From contig PAQL01000009.1 of the NCBI GenBank assembly GCA_002709295.1, positions 52,477 to 116,476 of the forward strand: a DNA stretch of 64,000 bases, in the 5' to 3' direction. Below the pieces are notes generated by a model. It did not search any database, was not told where the DNA came from, and saw only the letters and a program-made list of their open reading frames with translations. The DNA is from Phycisphaerae bacterium (GTDB taxonomy: Bacteria > Planctomycetota > Phycisphaerae > Phycisphaerales > SM1A02). This document shows positions 42,907 through 52,502 of the stretch, in pieces. The first letter of the stretch is position 1. Each line of letters starts with the position of its first letter. A program made the translations under genes and the position numbers.

Positions 42907-45900
42907 GCATGACGCCTTCCGCCTTCCATTCTCGCCGTGCCGATCGCCGAGGCAACACGCTGGTGCTGGTCACCGCGATCCTCGTGCTTCTGGTGATCAT
43001 CGCCACCGCGTACATCTCCCGCGCCCAGGGCGGGCGGGTCATCGCCGCCGCCCAGCGCAACGCGATCGATCGCGAGGACCGGGCCTCGGCCGTGGTCGGC
43101 GTGGTCGCGAAGGAGATCACCGAGGGGCTCTTCCCGAAGATCGTCAACCCGTCCGATCCCGCCGTGCTAGGGGGATTCGCCTCGACCTCCTCGACGCCGC
43201 GACTGTCCCGACCGTTCTGGAATGGACAGAAGATCGATCGCTACATGGTGGATCCGCAGCTGAACGCCAGCGGTGGTCCGCTGGCCCCGTACAACGTCGC
43301 GCCGTACGAGACGCGGCCCTGGACCAACTGGCCCGACAGCCAGGCCACGGGCGTGCCCTACGGAGAAGGCGGCCCCAGCGGCCAGGCCTACGACGCCCTC
43401 GGGCTCATGATCGGTGACGACAACCCGATCGGGAACCCCGGCTTCGGGGACAGTCGCTGGCTTCGGTCGAGCGAACCCCAGGTCGCATGGGACCAGGCCG
43501 GCAACCCCGGCTTCGACAACCTGACCTCGCAGCCCGGGTTCACCCACTGGGCGCACCTCTCGTGGCCGGCGACGGCGGAGAACGGATGGCGGGTCTGCTT
43601 CGACATCGCGAACGTCGCACCGTTCTCGAGGTTGTCGAGCTACTACGATCCCTACGACTTCGATGCGACCGCCATCGACCCCCGCACCCAGGGGTTCACC
43701 ATCACCGAGACCACCGCGGACGCCTTCCGCGCGGGCGTGAACGACTACCTTGCGATCGGATCTCCGGTCGCCCTGCAGACTCCGTACGAGCAATGGCTTC
43801 CGGGCACGACTCCGAACCCGTTCCTGGGCGCCGATGACTTTCTCGCCCGCCGGAACGACTGGTTCAGTGCGCCCGCGATCCACTTCAGCCAGCTCTACAC
43901 CGCCAACGCGATGCCGAACTTCATCCGGCTGAACGATCTGGGGCCGCAGCGTCACATCTTCCAGCCGGGCACCGCCCGCAACCTCGTGGAGCGGACCCTG
44001 GCCGACGCCGACGGCGACGGCTTCACCGACTCCTTCTGGTTCCTGATCCCCGGGGTCAGCGAGGACGGCATCCGACAGGTCGCCGCGGTCTCGGTGGTCG
44101 ACAACGCCTCGATGGTCGACGTGAACGTCGCCACCCGGTTCGACCGCTGGAGCACCGCCGGTCACACGCCCGCGGATCTGGCCCTCAGCAGCCGTCTGGT
44201 GGTCCCCGGCGCCCAGGCCTCGGCCTTCGAGTCGGGCGCCTCCGTCTACGACGAGTCCGACACCTTCACCGGGCTCCTCAGCGATCCGCAGAACGCCACT
44301 CCGGTCAACGCCCCGCCGCCGGCGGGCTGGGGCCTCGGGGTCGTCCACGACACCAGCTTCCCGTATCGCTCCGGCACCTTCGACGGCGAGTCGGTGCTCG
44401 GCACCCGGTTCGATCCCCATCGGTTCGGCGACTCGACCACCGCCCCGAGCTCCTTCCTGCGACAGACCGGCGTGCTGAACCAGACGGTCGGCGCCACCGG
44501 GTTCGGTGCCCTGGAGTCGCCGTACCGGTCGTTGATGGTCGCCTTCGGGGACGGCGATCCCCGCCGGGCCGCCTTCGATCGACGTCGCTACTTCAACCGT
44601 CGCCTCAACGACGGGGGACTGTTCACGATCCGCAGCGACGCGAGCAACGGCGAGCCGCTGGCGGTGGACGACTGGGGAGTCGGATCCACGCCGCCCCGCG
44701 GCTTCTCCGACGCCGACGAGCTCGAACTGCGGATGTTCGCCTCCAGCAACTACGGTCCGGTGGTCTCGACCCTCGAACGGACCCTCAACGAACCCTGGGA
44801 CCACCAGGCGAACTTCCTCCGCTCGACGCTGACCCGGAGCGAGTCGGTCGAGAACCACCTCGACTACTTCAACGGCAATCCCGGCACCGCCTGGCCTCCC
44901 CTCGCGGGCGTCCCGGTGGGGGATCAGCTCTTCGCGGATCAGCTGCAGCGCGATCCCCGTCACCGGATGACGACCTACAGCGCCACCCGGAACGACCTGC
45001 GGCCGCTGCACCTGCGACCGACCACGCTCTACCAGCAGGACTACGACTACGCCTTCGGCCGCCTTCGGGCCGAGCCCGACAGCCTTCCCAACCAGGAGGC
45101 CAACCAGCTCGCCTTCGATCTGCGGAAGCGGAAGATCGATCTCCGCAGCCCGCTCGATGCGCCGCTGTCGGAGTTCGAGTCGATCCTCTACCAGTTCTTC
45201 CCCGGCCCGTTCTCGGTCGGAAGCACCTACCCCGGCGATGCCGACGCGATCGTGCCCGGCCTCTGGCCCTACGGGGTGAACCCCGCGTTCGGTGCCCACG
45301 TCGAGCTCGACCGCGCCTTCCGGTTCCGCACCGAACTGCAGGAGACGATCGGCGACGCGACCGCAGCGCTCTATCGCGAGCCCAACACCAGCGAGAACTA
45401 CACCCAGAGCTACCTCGGCTCCAACTACGAGGACTACACCGAGAACCAGGTCGACTACCTGAAGACCCTGCTGATGTCCGCGAGCTGGTCGGCGAACATC
45501 GACACCTTCCGCGACGACCGGGCCCGACCGGCCTTCGGCTATCTCGGCGGCCCCGGATCCTTCGACCCGAACCTGACCCTCGACACCCCGATCTACCCCG
45601 ACTGGGCGCCTCGGATCGACCAGTCGCTCGAGCAGTTCCTGCCCACCGAGCTTCAGAACGTGACCTTCCCCGGTCTCGAGAAGCAGCCCTTCATCATGGA
45701 GAGCTTCTTCTGCCTGGTCTATCCGCCGAGTCGGATCTCCGCGGACACCATCAACGAGCTCGACGGTGACGAGGCCTATCAGCAGTTCCTGCAGTCGCAG
45801 GGGCAGTCGGGCCCCGAGGTGGGGGACGACGAGATCCCGTTCGGGTTCAGGGGTTCCGGCGACAAGTGGGTGGATGCCGACAGCGAGCCCGCGATCGTCT

Positions 45901-48900
45901 TCGCGATCCAGCTGGCCAATCCGTTCGAGGAGCCGGTGCCGCTGCACGATCTCTTCATCCGGATCGGCGACTCCCAGTCGGTGAACCAGTGCCTCAATCT
46001 CGGCAAGCTGGCCAGTCCGCACCCTCAGGCCCTCAACGGGCCGTACTACACCCCCGAACAGCTCTGGCTGGGGCCGACCCAGCCCGACGCCCCGCGCACC
46101 GCGATCGTGTTCGGTGTGATCCCCCCGGGCAACGACGTCTCGGGCGGCAGTGACGAGGGATCCTTCGAGAACGAGTTCGGGATGCCCTACGAGGAGTTCC
46201 ACTCGAAGTGGATGGACTTCATGGACATCGAGCCGGGGGCGCTCTTCGGATGGGAGCGTGATCAACCGCTCGCCACCCACCAGACCCTCGTCTTCGACGC
46301 CTCGCCGCAGACGATCATCCGGCAGACTCCCGGATCCGTCGGCCAGCCCTTCACGCCTCCCATTCCGCCGCTGGTCGGTCTGAGGCCCGATCGCTGGTTC
46401 GGGGACGGGGACGGCGGCGAGCTGGATCGATCCGTCGAGCTGCTGAGGTTCGTCACCAACCCCCTCACCTACGACGCGGCCGCGCCGTTCTCGTCCGGGG
46501 GCTACCTCTACACGATCGACCGACTCGACAACGCGGTGACCGGGAACAAGGTCGAGTTCCGCGATCAGATGAAGCGACTGGTGGAGGACGAGTTCGCGCC
46601 CACCATGGACCAGGAGTACAACTTCGAGTACCCGGGTCCGCCCGATCGCAACGAGTGGAGCGGAGTCCGGCTCGAGGGCGGGGATCTCCTGGCCAGCTGG
46701 GTCCGGGCGGGTCGCGCCTGGGGCTGGGACGTCAACCGCAACGGCGCCTACGACCTCGACGAGATCAGTCCCCGCTACATCTACCCCGAACTTCCGGTCG
46801 ACGACTGGATCCGCACCGAGGTCGAGGCGGTGGAGGTCGGTGGCGGCCCGCAGAACACGATCAAGGGCGCGATCATCGAGTGGGACGACGATCCCGACGG
46901 CGGAACCGGCGGCAGTCCGTGGCTCACCCGTTCGTATCTCTCCCCGATCGGACTCACGCCCGCCCTGGGTGCGAGCAACTTCGGCTTCGACTTCGCCAAC
47001 GTCCGCGGCAAGCCGGTGCACCTGACCACCGCCACGGCCCTCGTGCCGTCGAGCGTGGGTGCGGCGGGAACCCCGCAGGTCGACTACGACGCCGGATTCC
47101 CGACCCTCGCCAACGGCGCCCTCCGCACCGCGCCGGACGTCTCGGGGTGGCCCGGGCGGCCCGCATCCAGCTATCGCTGGATGATGATGAACAAGGGGCA
47201 GGGTGCCGAGGAATCCCTTCCCGGCAACCGCGGCGGCCTTCTGACCGGGGCCGATTCCAATGGAAACGGCGTCGACGACGGCCTCGAGACCTACACCCGG
47301 GTCTGGCTGGAGAAGGACCAGTGGGCGTATCCGCTGCAGATGCTTCAGAAGGACGCGGACTTCGAACAGCTGGGTGAGATCGCCAACACCTTCCTCTGGG
47401 GCCACGTGCTCCATCACCGTCCGGGCATCACCTCGCCCGAGACCCTCGGTGGCGTGTCGGTCCTTCCCACCCGGTTCACCTTCGGTGAACTCATGGATTC
47501 GACCCGGGAGGACGACCTGATCCCGGTGGTCAAGAACGACTTCATCGACGCCGGCTTCCCGAACCGCACTCGGATCCGGACCAACCGGTACCACGCGGAT
47601 CCCGGGAACCTCGGGGCGCCGATCGGAGCACCGGTGGAGGGTTTCCGTCCGTTCACCCAGGTGGTCGAGGTCTCGACCATCGACGAGCCCTGGACGCCGC
47701 GGCTTCCCGCCGGAATCAGTCTGTTCGACGGGATCGTCTGTGACGGACCGGGCTGCAACTACCGGCTCGACCTGGACAACGACGGGGCGCTCGACGCGGT
47801 CGAGCTGCTCGCGATCGAGGACGACCGGTTCGGCAACGCGGCGGGCTTCAGTGGAAAGGGCACCAGGGGTCTCCTCAACGTCAACACCGCCGGGGTCGAG
47901 GTCCTGCGGACCCTGCCGCACATGAGCCGGATGGTCTGGAACGACAACCCAAGCTGGCCCGGCACCAACACCGGGGCGGACTGGGACTGGCAGGGGCTGC
48001 CGGTCACGGCTCAGATCGCCGGCGACGTTCAGAGCAACGGTTCCCCCCGAGGCATCGCGTCGCGCAACCCGCAGTGGGTCCGGGTGCCCGAGTCGATCAT
48101 CCGATATCGCGAGGGTGGCGGTCTGTACGGGAACGGCGACGTCGATCCTCGACGGATCGAGTCCCTCGGCATGCCGTTCTCCGGCAACGCGATGCAGGCG
48201 TTCTACGACGACCGTGGCACCTACAACTACGACGTGGGTCCGAACTTCGCGACCTGGATCGAGGAGAACGTCGAGTACCCCGATCCCGGCATCGCCGGCC
48301 TCGCGGGTCTCTACCCCGGCATGCGCCGTGGCGCAGGCATCGTCAGCCTCGGCGAACTCACGATCATGAACCGCGACGGCGTCTCCTTCGGGGGTGACCA
48401 GGACTGGCCGATCCGATCGGGTTCGATCGAGGCCGCTGCCCGCAATCCCTACGCCTATCAGGGGAGCGACGTCTTCGGCAACGTGAACATCGGCAGCTCC
48501 GGAACCACCTTCGATGCCGCAGGCATCACGCCCGACACCAACAGTCGTCTCGGCCTCGGCTGGCGTCCCGCCAGCAGCGGTTCCGGCGGCTTCAACGATG
48601 CGTCGCGTCAGGCCGACGCCCGGCTCTCGACCGATCGTCGCAACCTGAGCTGGCAGCAGATCAAGGGGGACTTCAGCACCACGGTGGAGATCCCGGACGC
48701 GGTCGCGGGAGACGCCGAGGAGGCCAATCTCCTCTTCGCAGGCATCTCGAACCTGGTGTCGGTGCGAAGCGACACCTTCACGGTCCACGTCCGGGTCAGG
48801 TCCTTCAAGCAGAATCCGGTCACCGGCGTCTGGAGCGCCACGGATCCCGAGTTCGTGGTGGACGACTCCCGGTACGTCTTCCTGGTCGATCGATCCGGGT

Positions 48901-48956
48901 GCGACGTGCCGGGTCAGGAACCGGACATCCGGTTGTTCGCGAAGATCCCGAACTGA
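42903..48956 (+). CDS. giant GspK-like pseudopilus tip protein (2017 aa)
   Basis: A single 2017-residue ORF. The N-terminus RRADRRG|NTLVLVTAILVLLVIIATAYI is a prepilin-like signal and hydrophobic helix without Glu at +5, which is the hallmark of GspK among pseudopilins. Near residue 1656 the segment GLLNVNTAGVEVLRTLP matches the LNxNTAxxEVLxxLP helix-hairpin-helix motif of GspK. An earlier partial copy, MVDVNVATRFD, lies near 403, preceded by DADGDGFTDS, a calcium-loop-like stretch. Further Asp/Asn-rich loops (DSNGNGVDDG, DLDNDGALDAVE) occur late in the protein. Normal GspK is about 320 aa, so roughly 1700 residues are extra. It is last in the G-G-H-I-J-K series, coupled to gspJ by ATGA. Predicted to cap the pseudopilus. 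The minus-strand ORF over it is a shadow. Confidence 0.8.
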   Translation: MSMTPSAFHSRRADRRGNTLVLVTAILVLLVIIATAYISRAQGGRVIAAAQRNAIDREDRASAVVGVVAKEITEGLFPKIVNPSDPAVLGGFASTSSTPRLSRPFWNGQKIDRYMVDPQLNASGGPLAPYNVAPYETRPWTNWPDSQATGVPYGEGGPSGQAYDALGLMIGDDNPIGNPGFGDSRWLRSSEPQVAWDQAGNPGFDNLTSQPGFTHWAHLSWPATAENGWRVCFDIANVAPFSRLSSYYDPYDFDATAIDPRTQGFTITETTADAFRAGVNDYLAIGSPVALQTPYEQWLPGTTPNPFLGADDFLARRNDWFSAPAIHFSQLYTANAMPNFIRLNDLGPQRHIFQPGTARNLVERTLADADGDGFTDSFWFLIPGVSEDGIRQVAAVSVVDNASMVDVNVATRFDRWSTAGHTPADLALSSRLVVPGAQASAFESGASVYDESDTFTGLLSDPQNATPVNAPPPAGWGLGVVHDTSFPYRSGTFDGESVLGTRFDPHRFGDSTTAPSSFLRQTGVLNQTVGATGFGALESPYRSLMVAFGDGDPRRAAFDRRRYFNRRLNDGGLFTIRSDASNGEPLAVDDWGVGSTPPRGFSDADELELRMFASSNYGPVVSTLERTLNEPWDHQANFLRSTLTRSESVENHLDYFNGNPGTAWPPLAGVPVGDQLFADQLQRDPRHRMTTYSATRNDLRPLHLRPTTLYQQDYDYAFGRLRAEPDSLPNQEANQLAFDLRKRKIDLRSPLDAPLSEFESILYQFFPGPFSVGSTYPGDADAIVPGLWPYGVNPAFGAHVELDRAFRFRTELQETIGDATAALYREPNTSENYTQSYLGSNYEDYTENQVDYLKTLLMSASWSANIDTFRDDRARPAFGYLGGPGSFDPNLTLDTPIYPDWAPRIDQSLEQFLPTELQNVTFPGLEKQPFIMESFFCLVYPPSRISADTINELDGDEAYQQFLQSQGQSGPEVGDDEIPFGFRGSGDKWVDADSEPAIVFAIQLANPFEEPVPLHDLFIRIGDSQSVNQCLNLGKLASPHPQALNGPYYTPEQLWLGPTQPDAPRTAIVFGVIPPGNDVSGGSDEGSFENEFGMPYEEFHSKWMDFMDIEPGALFGWERDQPLATHQTLVFDASPQTIIRQTPGSVGQPFTPPIPPLVGLRPDRWFGDGDGGELDRSVELLRFVTNPLTYDAAAPFSSGGYLYTIDRLDNAVTGNKVEFRDQMKRLVEDEFAPTMDQEYNFEYPGPPDRNEWSGVRLEGGDLLASWVRAGRAWGWDVNRNGAYDLDEISPRYIYPELPVDDWIRTEVEAVEVGGGPQNTIKGAIIEWDDDPDGGTGGSPWLTRSYLSPIGLTPALGASNFGFDFANVRGKPVHLTTATALVPSSVGAAGTPQVDYDAGFPTLANGALRTAPDVSGWPGRPASSYRWMMMNKGQGAEESLPGNRGGLLTGADSNGNGVDDGLETYTRVWLEKDQWAYPLQMLQKDADFEQLGEIANTFLWGHVLHHRPGITSPETLGGVSVLPTRFTFGELMDSTREDDLIPVVKNDFIDAGFPNRTRIRTNRYHADPGNLGAPIGAPVEGFRPFTQVVEVSTIDEPWTPRLPAGISLFDGIVCDGPGCNYRLDLDNDGALDAVELLAIEDDRFGNAAGFSGKGTRGLLNVNTAGVEVLRTLPHMSRMVWNDNPSWPGTNTGADWDWQGLPVTAQIAGDVQSNGSPRGIASRNPQWVRVPESIIRYREGGGLYGNGDVDPRRIESLGMPFSGNAMQAFYDDRGTYNYDVGPNFATWIEENVEYPDPGIAGLAGLYPGMRRGAGIVSLGELTIMNRDGVSFGGDQDWPIRSGSIEAAARNPYAYQGSDVFGNVNIGSSGTTFDAAGITPDTNSRLGLGWRPASSGSGGFNDASRQADARLSTDRRNLSWQQIKGDFSTTVEIPDAVAGDAEEANLLFAGISNLVSVRSDTFTVHVRVRSFKQNPVTGVWSATDPEFVVDDSRYVFLVDRSGCDVPGQEPDIRLFAKIPN

Positions 48957-49383
48957 CGCCGGCACCTCGTCCCTTCCGGCGGGATGCCGGTTCGGGATGG
49001 CGGCCCCGAGGCCGCCGACAATCCGAGTCAACTCCGCCCGCGTCCTCGCCACGCTCGTCCAAGCGCCCTGGGGGACGCGGGTTCTTTCTGCCCCCGAGTC
49101 GTCTCCGGGGACGAGCCTCGATCTTCCCGGACGGTCGGGCCGGGATCTTCCCCCGCCCGGGCATGGTCGAGTGGCATCCCGCCACTCATGAGGCATGATG
49201 AGGGAGCACGTTCCCGCCTTTCCGAGTGTCCGGAAATGTCGTCGATCCATCCGCAATCCCGCGGAGTCGATGACGAGGGGGATACCATCCGAAGTGGCCC
49301 TTCCCACGGCCATGAACGCCGCCGGCCCGCAGATTCCCATCGATTTCTCCCGGCCGACCGGGATGTCCGGAGACAGTGAAGAC
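48957..49383. other. 427-nt gap between giant gspK and the metalloprotease gene
   Basis: Holds a hairpin GGCGGCC/GGCCGCC (48999-49016, loop CCGA) that may end the secretion operon, though no T-tract follows. An in-frame 5' extension of the metalloprotease reaches back to 49195 but lacks signal-peptide character. No separate gene is supported. Confidence 0.45.
48999..49016 (+). terminator. candidate terminator hairpin after the pseudopilin operon
   Basis: Perfect 7-bp stem GGCGGCC/GGCCGCC with loop CCGA, 42 nt past the giant gene's stop. The absence of a following T-run keeps confidence low. Confidence 0.35.
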
Positions 49384-52300
49384 ATGACCTCACGCATGCA
49401 TCGGATTCGCAGGACGTTGGTGGTGGGCCTCGGCGTGACCGTCATGGCCGCGGCCATGGCGGCCAAGGACGACCGCACCGATCCACGCCCCGGAAGAAGG
49501 GCCGCTGCGCCGGTCGCGGTGAAGCCGGTCATCGACACCCCCGGGGTCGACGTCTCGCTCCGGATCCGACCGGACCGCAGAGGCGATCTCCTCTTCGACC
49601 TCGGACGCATGCGCGGCATCACGGTCGGCGATGTCATCGAGATCTCGCTCGGGGCCGCGGGCGTCGATCGCTACGAGGTCCGGGACGCCCGTCGCGAACG
49701 GGGTTCGGATCGCTGGTGGCGACTGGTCTCGATCGATCACGCCGACGGTATCGCGACCCTGGCCAGATCCGGCGACATGGTCGCGGGCTGGCTTCGGTCC
49801 CCGGCATACGGCGAGGGCTTCGAGTGGACCCTCACGCCGATGGGAGCGGGTCGTCTCCGCCCCATGCCCAGGGATCATGATCTGCCCGGGTGCGGCGGCA
49901 TCATCGAACCCCCCCCGGAACTGCTGGGCATGGAGCAGGAGGGTCGGATGGGCCCGTTCATTCCGGGCCGGATGGACCCCGACGAGATCGTGGGCCGTTT
50001 CGGCGAGGAGGAGGACGACCCGGTCTGCGCCGGATGTTCCGCACTGGTCGCCGATCTCGCCTTCTTCTACACCCCCGCGGTGCTGGACGAGGTGGAGAGC
50101 ATCGTCGGCGATCCCGAGGACGCCCATGACGTGATCGCCGCTCGCTGTCTCCTGGAGTGTGCCAACACCACGCAGTCCATGGAGAACTCCGAGCTTCCGT
50201 TCGGGGTGAGATCGGTCCACGTCGGGCTCGTCGACTGGACGAGCGAGGATCAGGGCGACATTCTCGGCAAGTTCGCCTCGACCGACGACGGCGAGATGGA
50301 CGAGATCCACGAGATCCGCGCCGAGGTGGGGGCGGACGCCTGCTCGCTGATCACGATGTCCTCCGGCGGCGGCGGCTACTGCGGCGTGGCCTACCTCGGC
50401 AACGGCAATTCACCGGGCGCCGCCTTCAACAATCTCCTGTGGGGATGCATGGGGTTCACGCTCCTGGCCCACGAGTTCGGACACAACATCGGCACCTGCC
50501 ATGCGGCCGGCGATGGTGGTGGCTGTGACGAGGCGACCGACTGCAGTCCCTGGGACGATCCGGTGAGCAACGGATGCTGCCGACCCGATCCCTCCGGTCC
50601 GGACACCGATGCGCCCCGGTTCAACACCGGATGGCGGTGGGTCAATCCCGCCCAGGTGCCCGCGTGTCGCAGGACGGTGATGGCCTACGGTCCCGGAGCC
50701 ACCGAACTGAACTACTCCAACCCCGACGTCCAGATCGCGGGCATGTCGACCGGAAGTCCCGAGGACGATCCGGGGGAACGATGGGCGGACAACGCCCGGG
50801 TGATCCGGGCCACCATGCCGGGAACGGTCTCCTACTTCTGCGAGGTGCCGGAGTCCGCGGGCGCGGACGGCCGGCTCGTGGCGGGCAGTCTCGGTGAGTT
50901 CGACAACTTCGGCAGTGCGCTGGCGACCAACGGCGTCTCGTTGTTCGCGGGTGCCAGCCGTCACGACTCCCAGGGCCAGAATGCCGGAGCGGTCTTCGTC
51001 TTCGCGGACGAGATCGAGAGCGACCCCACCGACCCGGATCCGGGCTGGATCCAGGAGGGCAAGCTGGCGGCCCCCGATCTGATGGCGGGTGATCTCTTCG
51101 GAGCCAGCGTCTCGGCCTCCGACGACCTTCTGGTGATCGGCGCTCCGTACGCCTCCCGGGTGGTCACCGAGATCGACGACCAGGGCGAGGAGGTGGTCGT
51201 GGAGACCTTCCCGCTCGCCGGCCGGGCCGAGGTCTGGGTCGACGATGGAGCGGGATACTGCCGCGTCGCGGTCCTTCAGCCCGACGATCTGCTCTCCAAC
51301 GACGTCTTCGGGACCTCGGTCGCGGTGGCGGGCGAGCTCATCGCGGTGGGGGCCCCGTACCGCGAAGGTGAAGCCGGAGCCGAGAACCGCGGCTTCGTCT
51401 ACGTCTATCAGCGGATGGAGGGTGATGTCTTCGAGCTTCTGGAGGTCATCGAGGGGACTCAGGAACAGGAGCGCATCGGAGCTGCGGTGGCGATGTCGGT
51501 GCTTTCCAACGACGTCGATCAGATGCTGCTGATCGGCGCTCCCGAAGCGACCGAGCAGCGGGGATACGTGCAGCCGATCCGCTACGTGGGCGATGGAACC
51601 GGCGATTTCGTCAGCACGCCGGTGGCCCGCCTCAACGGCTCCATGTCGGGCGACCGGTTCGGGGCCGCGATGGCGATGTACGAGGACGATGCGATCATCG
51701 GAGCTCCGGACTCCCGATCGACCAGGGGGTCCGCGAGGGCCTACCGGATCGACGGGATCGGTCTCGTCCAGACCGAACTGCTCCTCACGCCCGCTCCGGG
51801 CGGAGGAGTGGAGGGTGATCGTTTCGGTGCATCCGTCGCGATCAGCGACGTGCGTCTTCTGATCGGAGCCCCCGGCATCGACGTCCCCGACCCCGACAAC
51901 CCCGACGAGAATCTTCGTGACGACGTCGGTGCGGTGTTCGTCTACGAAGGGGAGGACGACGGCGTCGGCTGGGATTCGGTCGACATCTTCCGCCCCGCGG
52001 GCCTGCAGCCGGGTGACAGCTGCGGCACGTCGACCGCGATCGCGGGCACCGTGCTCTTCGCGGGCGCTCCCGACGCCGACGATGCGGGGATCCTCTCGGG
52101 CGTGGTGTATGCGTTCTACCTGTCCTTCGAGGACTGCAACGAGAACGGGATCGACGACTCGCTGGACATCTACCAGCAGACCTCGAGCGATGAGAACCTC
52201 GACGGCATCCCCGACGAGTGCCTGGACGCAGTCTGCACCGCGGACATCGACGGCAACGGCCTGGTCGATGGTGCCGACCTCGGTCTCCTCTTCGTGGCCT

Positions 52301-52425
52301 GGGGCGAATGTCCCGGCGATCCGGGATGCCCCGGGGATCTCGATGAGAACGGACTGGTGGATGGTGCGGACCTCGGTCTCATGGCCCTCGCCTACGGTCT
52401 GATCTGCGAGGATCCGGAGCCCTGA
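49384..52425 (+). CDS. secreted reprolysin-like zinc metalloprotease with FG-GAP propeller and dockerin-like tail
   Basis: 1013 residues. A signal peptide (RTLVVGLGVTVMAAAMAA) is followed by a pro-region. The metzincin catalytic domain has the full zinc motif HEFGHNIGTCH (HExxHxxGxxH), preceded by GGGYCGVAYL and followed by TVMAYG, the met-turn. Seven FG-GAP-like repeats then form a probable beta-propeller; examples are DNFGSALATNGVSLFAGAS, GDRFGASVAISDVRLLIGAP and GDSCGTSTAIAGTVLFAGAP. The C-terminus has two dockerin-like repeats, DIDGNGLVDGADLGLLFVAW and DLDENGLVDGADLGLMALAY. The start at 49384 gives the signal peptide, with GGAGAC upstream. As the first gene after the secretion operon it may be a substrate of it (inference). 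Confidence 0.87.
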   Translation: MTSRMHRIRRTLVVGLGVTVMAAAMAAKDDRTDPRPGRRAAAPVAVKPVIDTPGVDVSLRIRPDRRGDLLFDLGRMRGITVGDVIEISLGAAGVDRYEVRDARRERGSDRWWRLVSIDHADGIATLARSGDMVAGWLRSPAYGEGFEWTLTPMGAGRLRPMPRDHDLPGCGGIIEPPPELLGMEQEGRMGPFIPGRMDPDEIVGRFGEEEDDPVCAGCSALVADLAFFYTPAVLDEVESIVGDPEDAHDVIAARCLLECANTTQSMENSELPFGVRSVHVGLVDWTSEDQGDILGKFASTDDGEMDEIHEIRAEVGADACSLITMSSGGGGYCGVAYLGNGNSPGAAFNNLLWGCMGFTLLAHEFGHNIGTCHAAGDGGGCDEATDCSPWDDPVSNGCCRPDPSGPDTDAPRFNTGWRWVNPAQVPACRRTVMAYGPGATELNYSNPDVQIAGMSTGSPEDDPGERWADNARVIRATMPGTVSYFCEVPESAGADGRLVAGSLGEFDNFGSALATNGVSLFAGASRHDSQGQNAGAVFVFADEIESDPTDPDPGWIQEGKLAAPDLMAGDLFGASVSASDDLLVIGAPYASRVVTEIDDQGEEVVVETFPLAGRAEVWVDDGAGYCRVAVLQPDDLLSNDVFGTSVAVAGELIAVGAPYREGEAGAENRGFVYVYQRMEGDVFELLEVIEGTQEQERIGAAVAMSVLSNDVDQMLLIGAPEATEQRGYVQPIRYVGDGTGDFVSTPVARLNGSMSGDRFGAAMAMYEDDAIIGAPDSRSTRGSARAYRIDGIGLVQTELLLTPAPGGGVEGDRFGASVAISDVRLLIGAPGIDVPDPDNPDENLRDDVGAVFVYEGEDDGVGWDSVDIFRPAGLQPGDSCGTSTAIAGTVLFAGAPDADDAGILSGVVYAFYLSFEDCNENGIDDSLDIYQQTSSDENLDGIPDECLDAVCTADIDGNGLVDGADLGLLFVAWGECPGDPGCPGDLDENGLVDGADLGLMALAYGLICEDPEP

Positions 52426-52502
52426 GTCCCTTCCCGGCGCCCGGGAGGCCGCTTTCGAGGGCCGATGGGCGGCTTCGAGCCCCAGACGGCTAGGATGCGC
52501 CC

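Noticed and set aside
43167..49637. A 2156-codon minus-strand ORF spanning the giant GspK-like gene
   Set aside because: Antisense shadow typical of GC-rich coding DNA: Arg/Gly/Glu/Val-rich with no domain motifs. The plus strand has a prepilin signal, the LNVNTA motif and coupled ATGA junctions.
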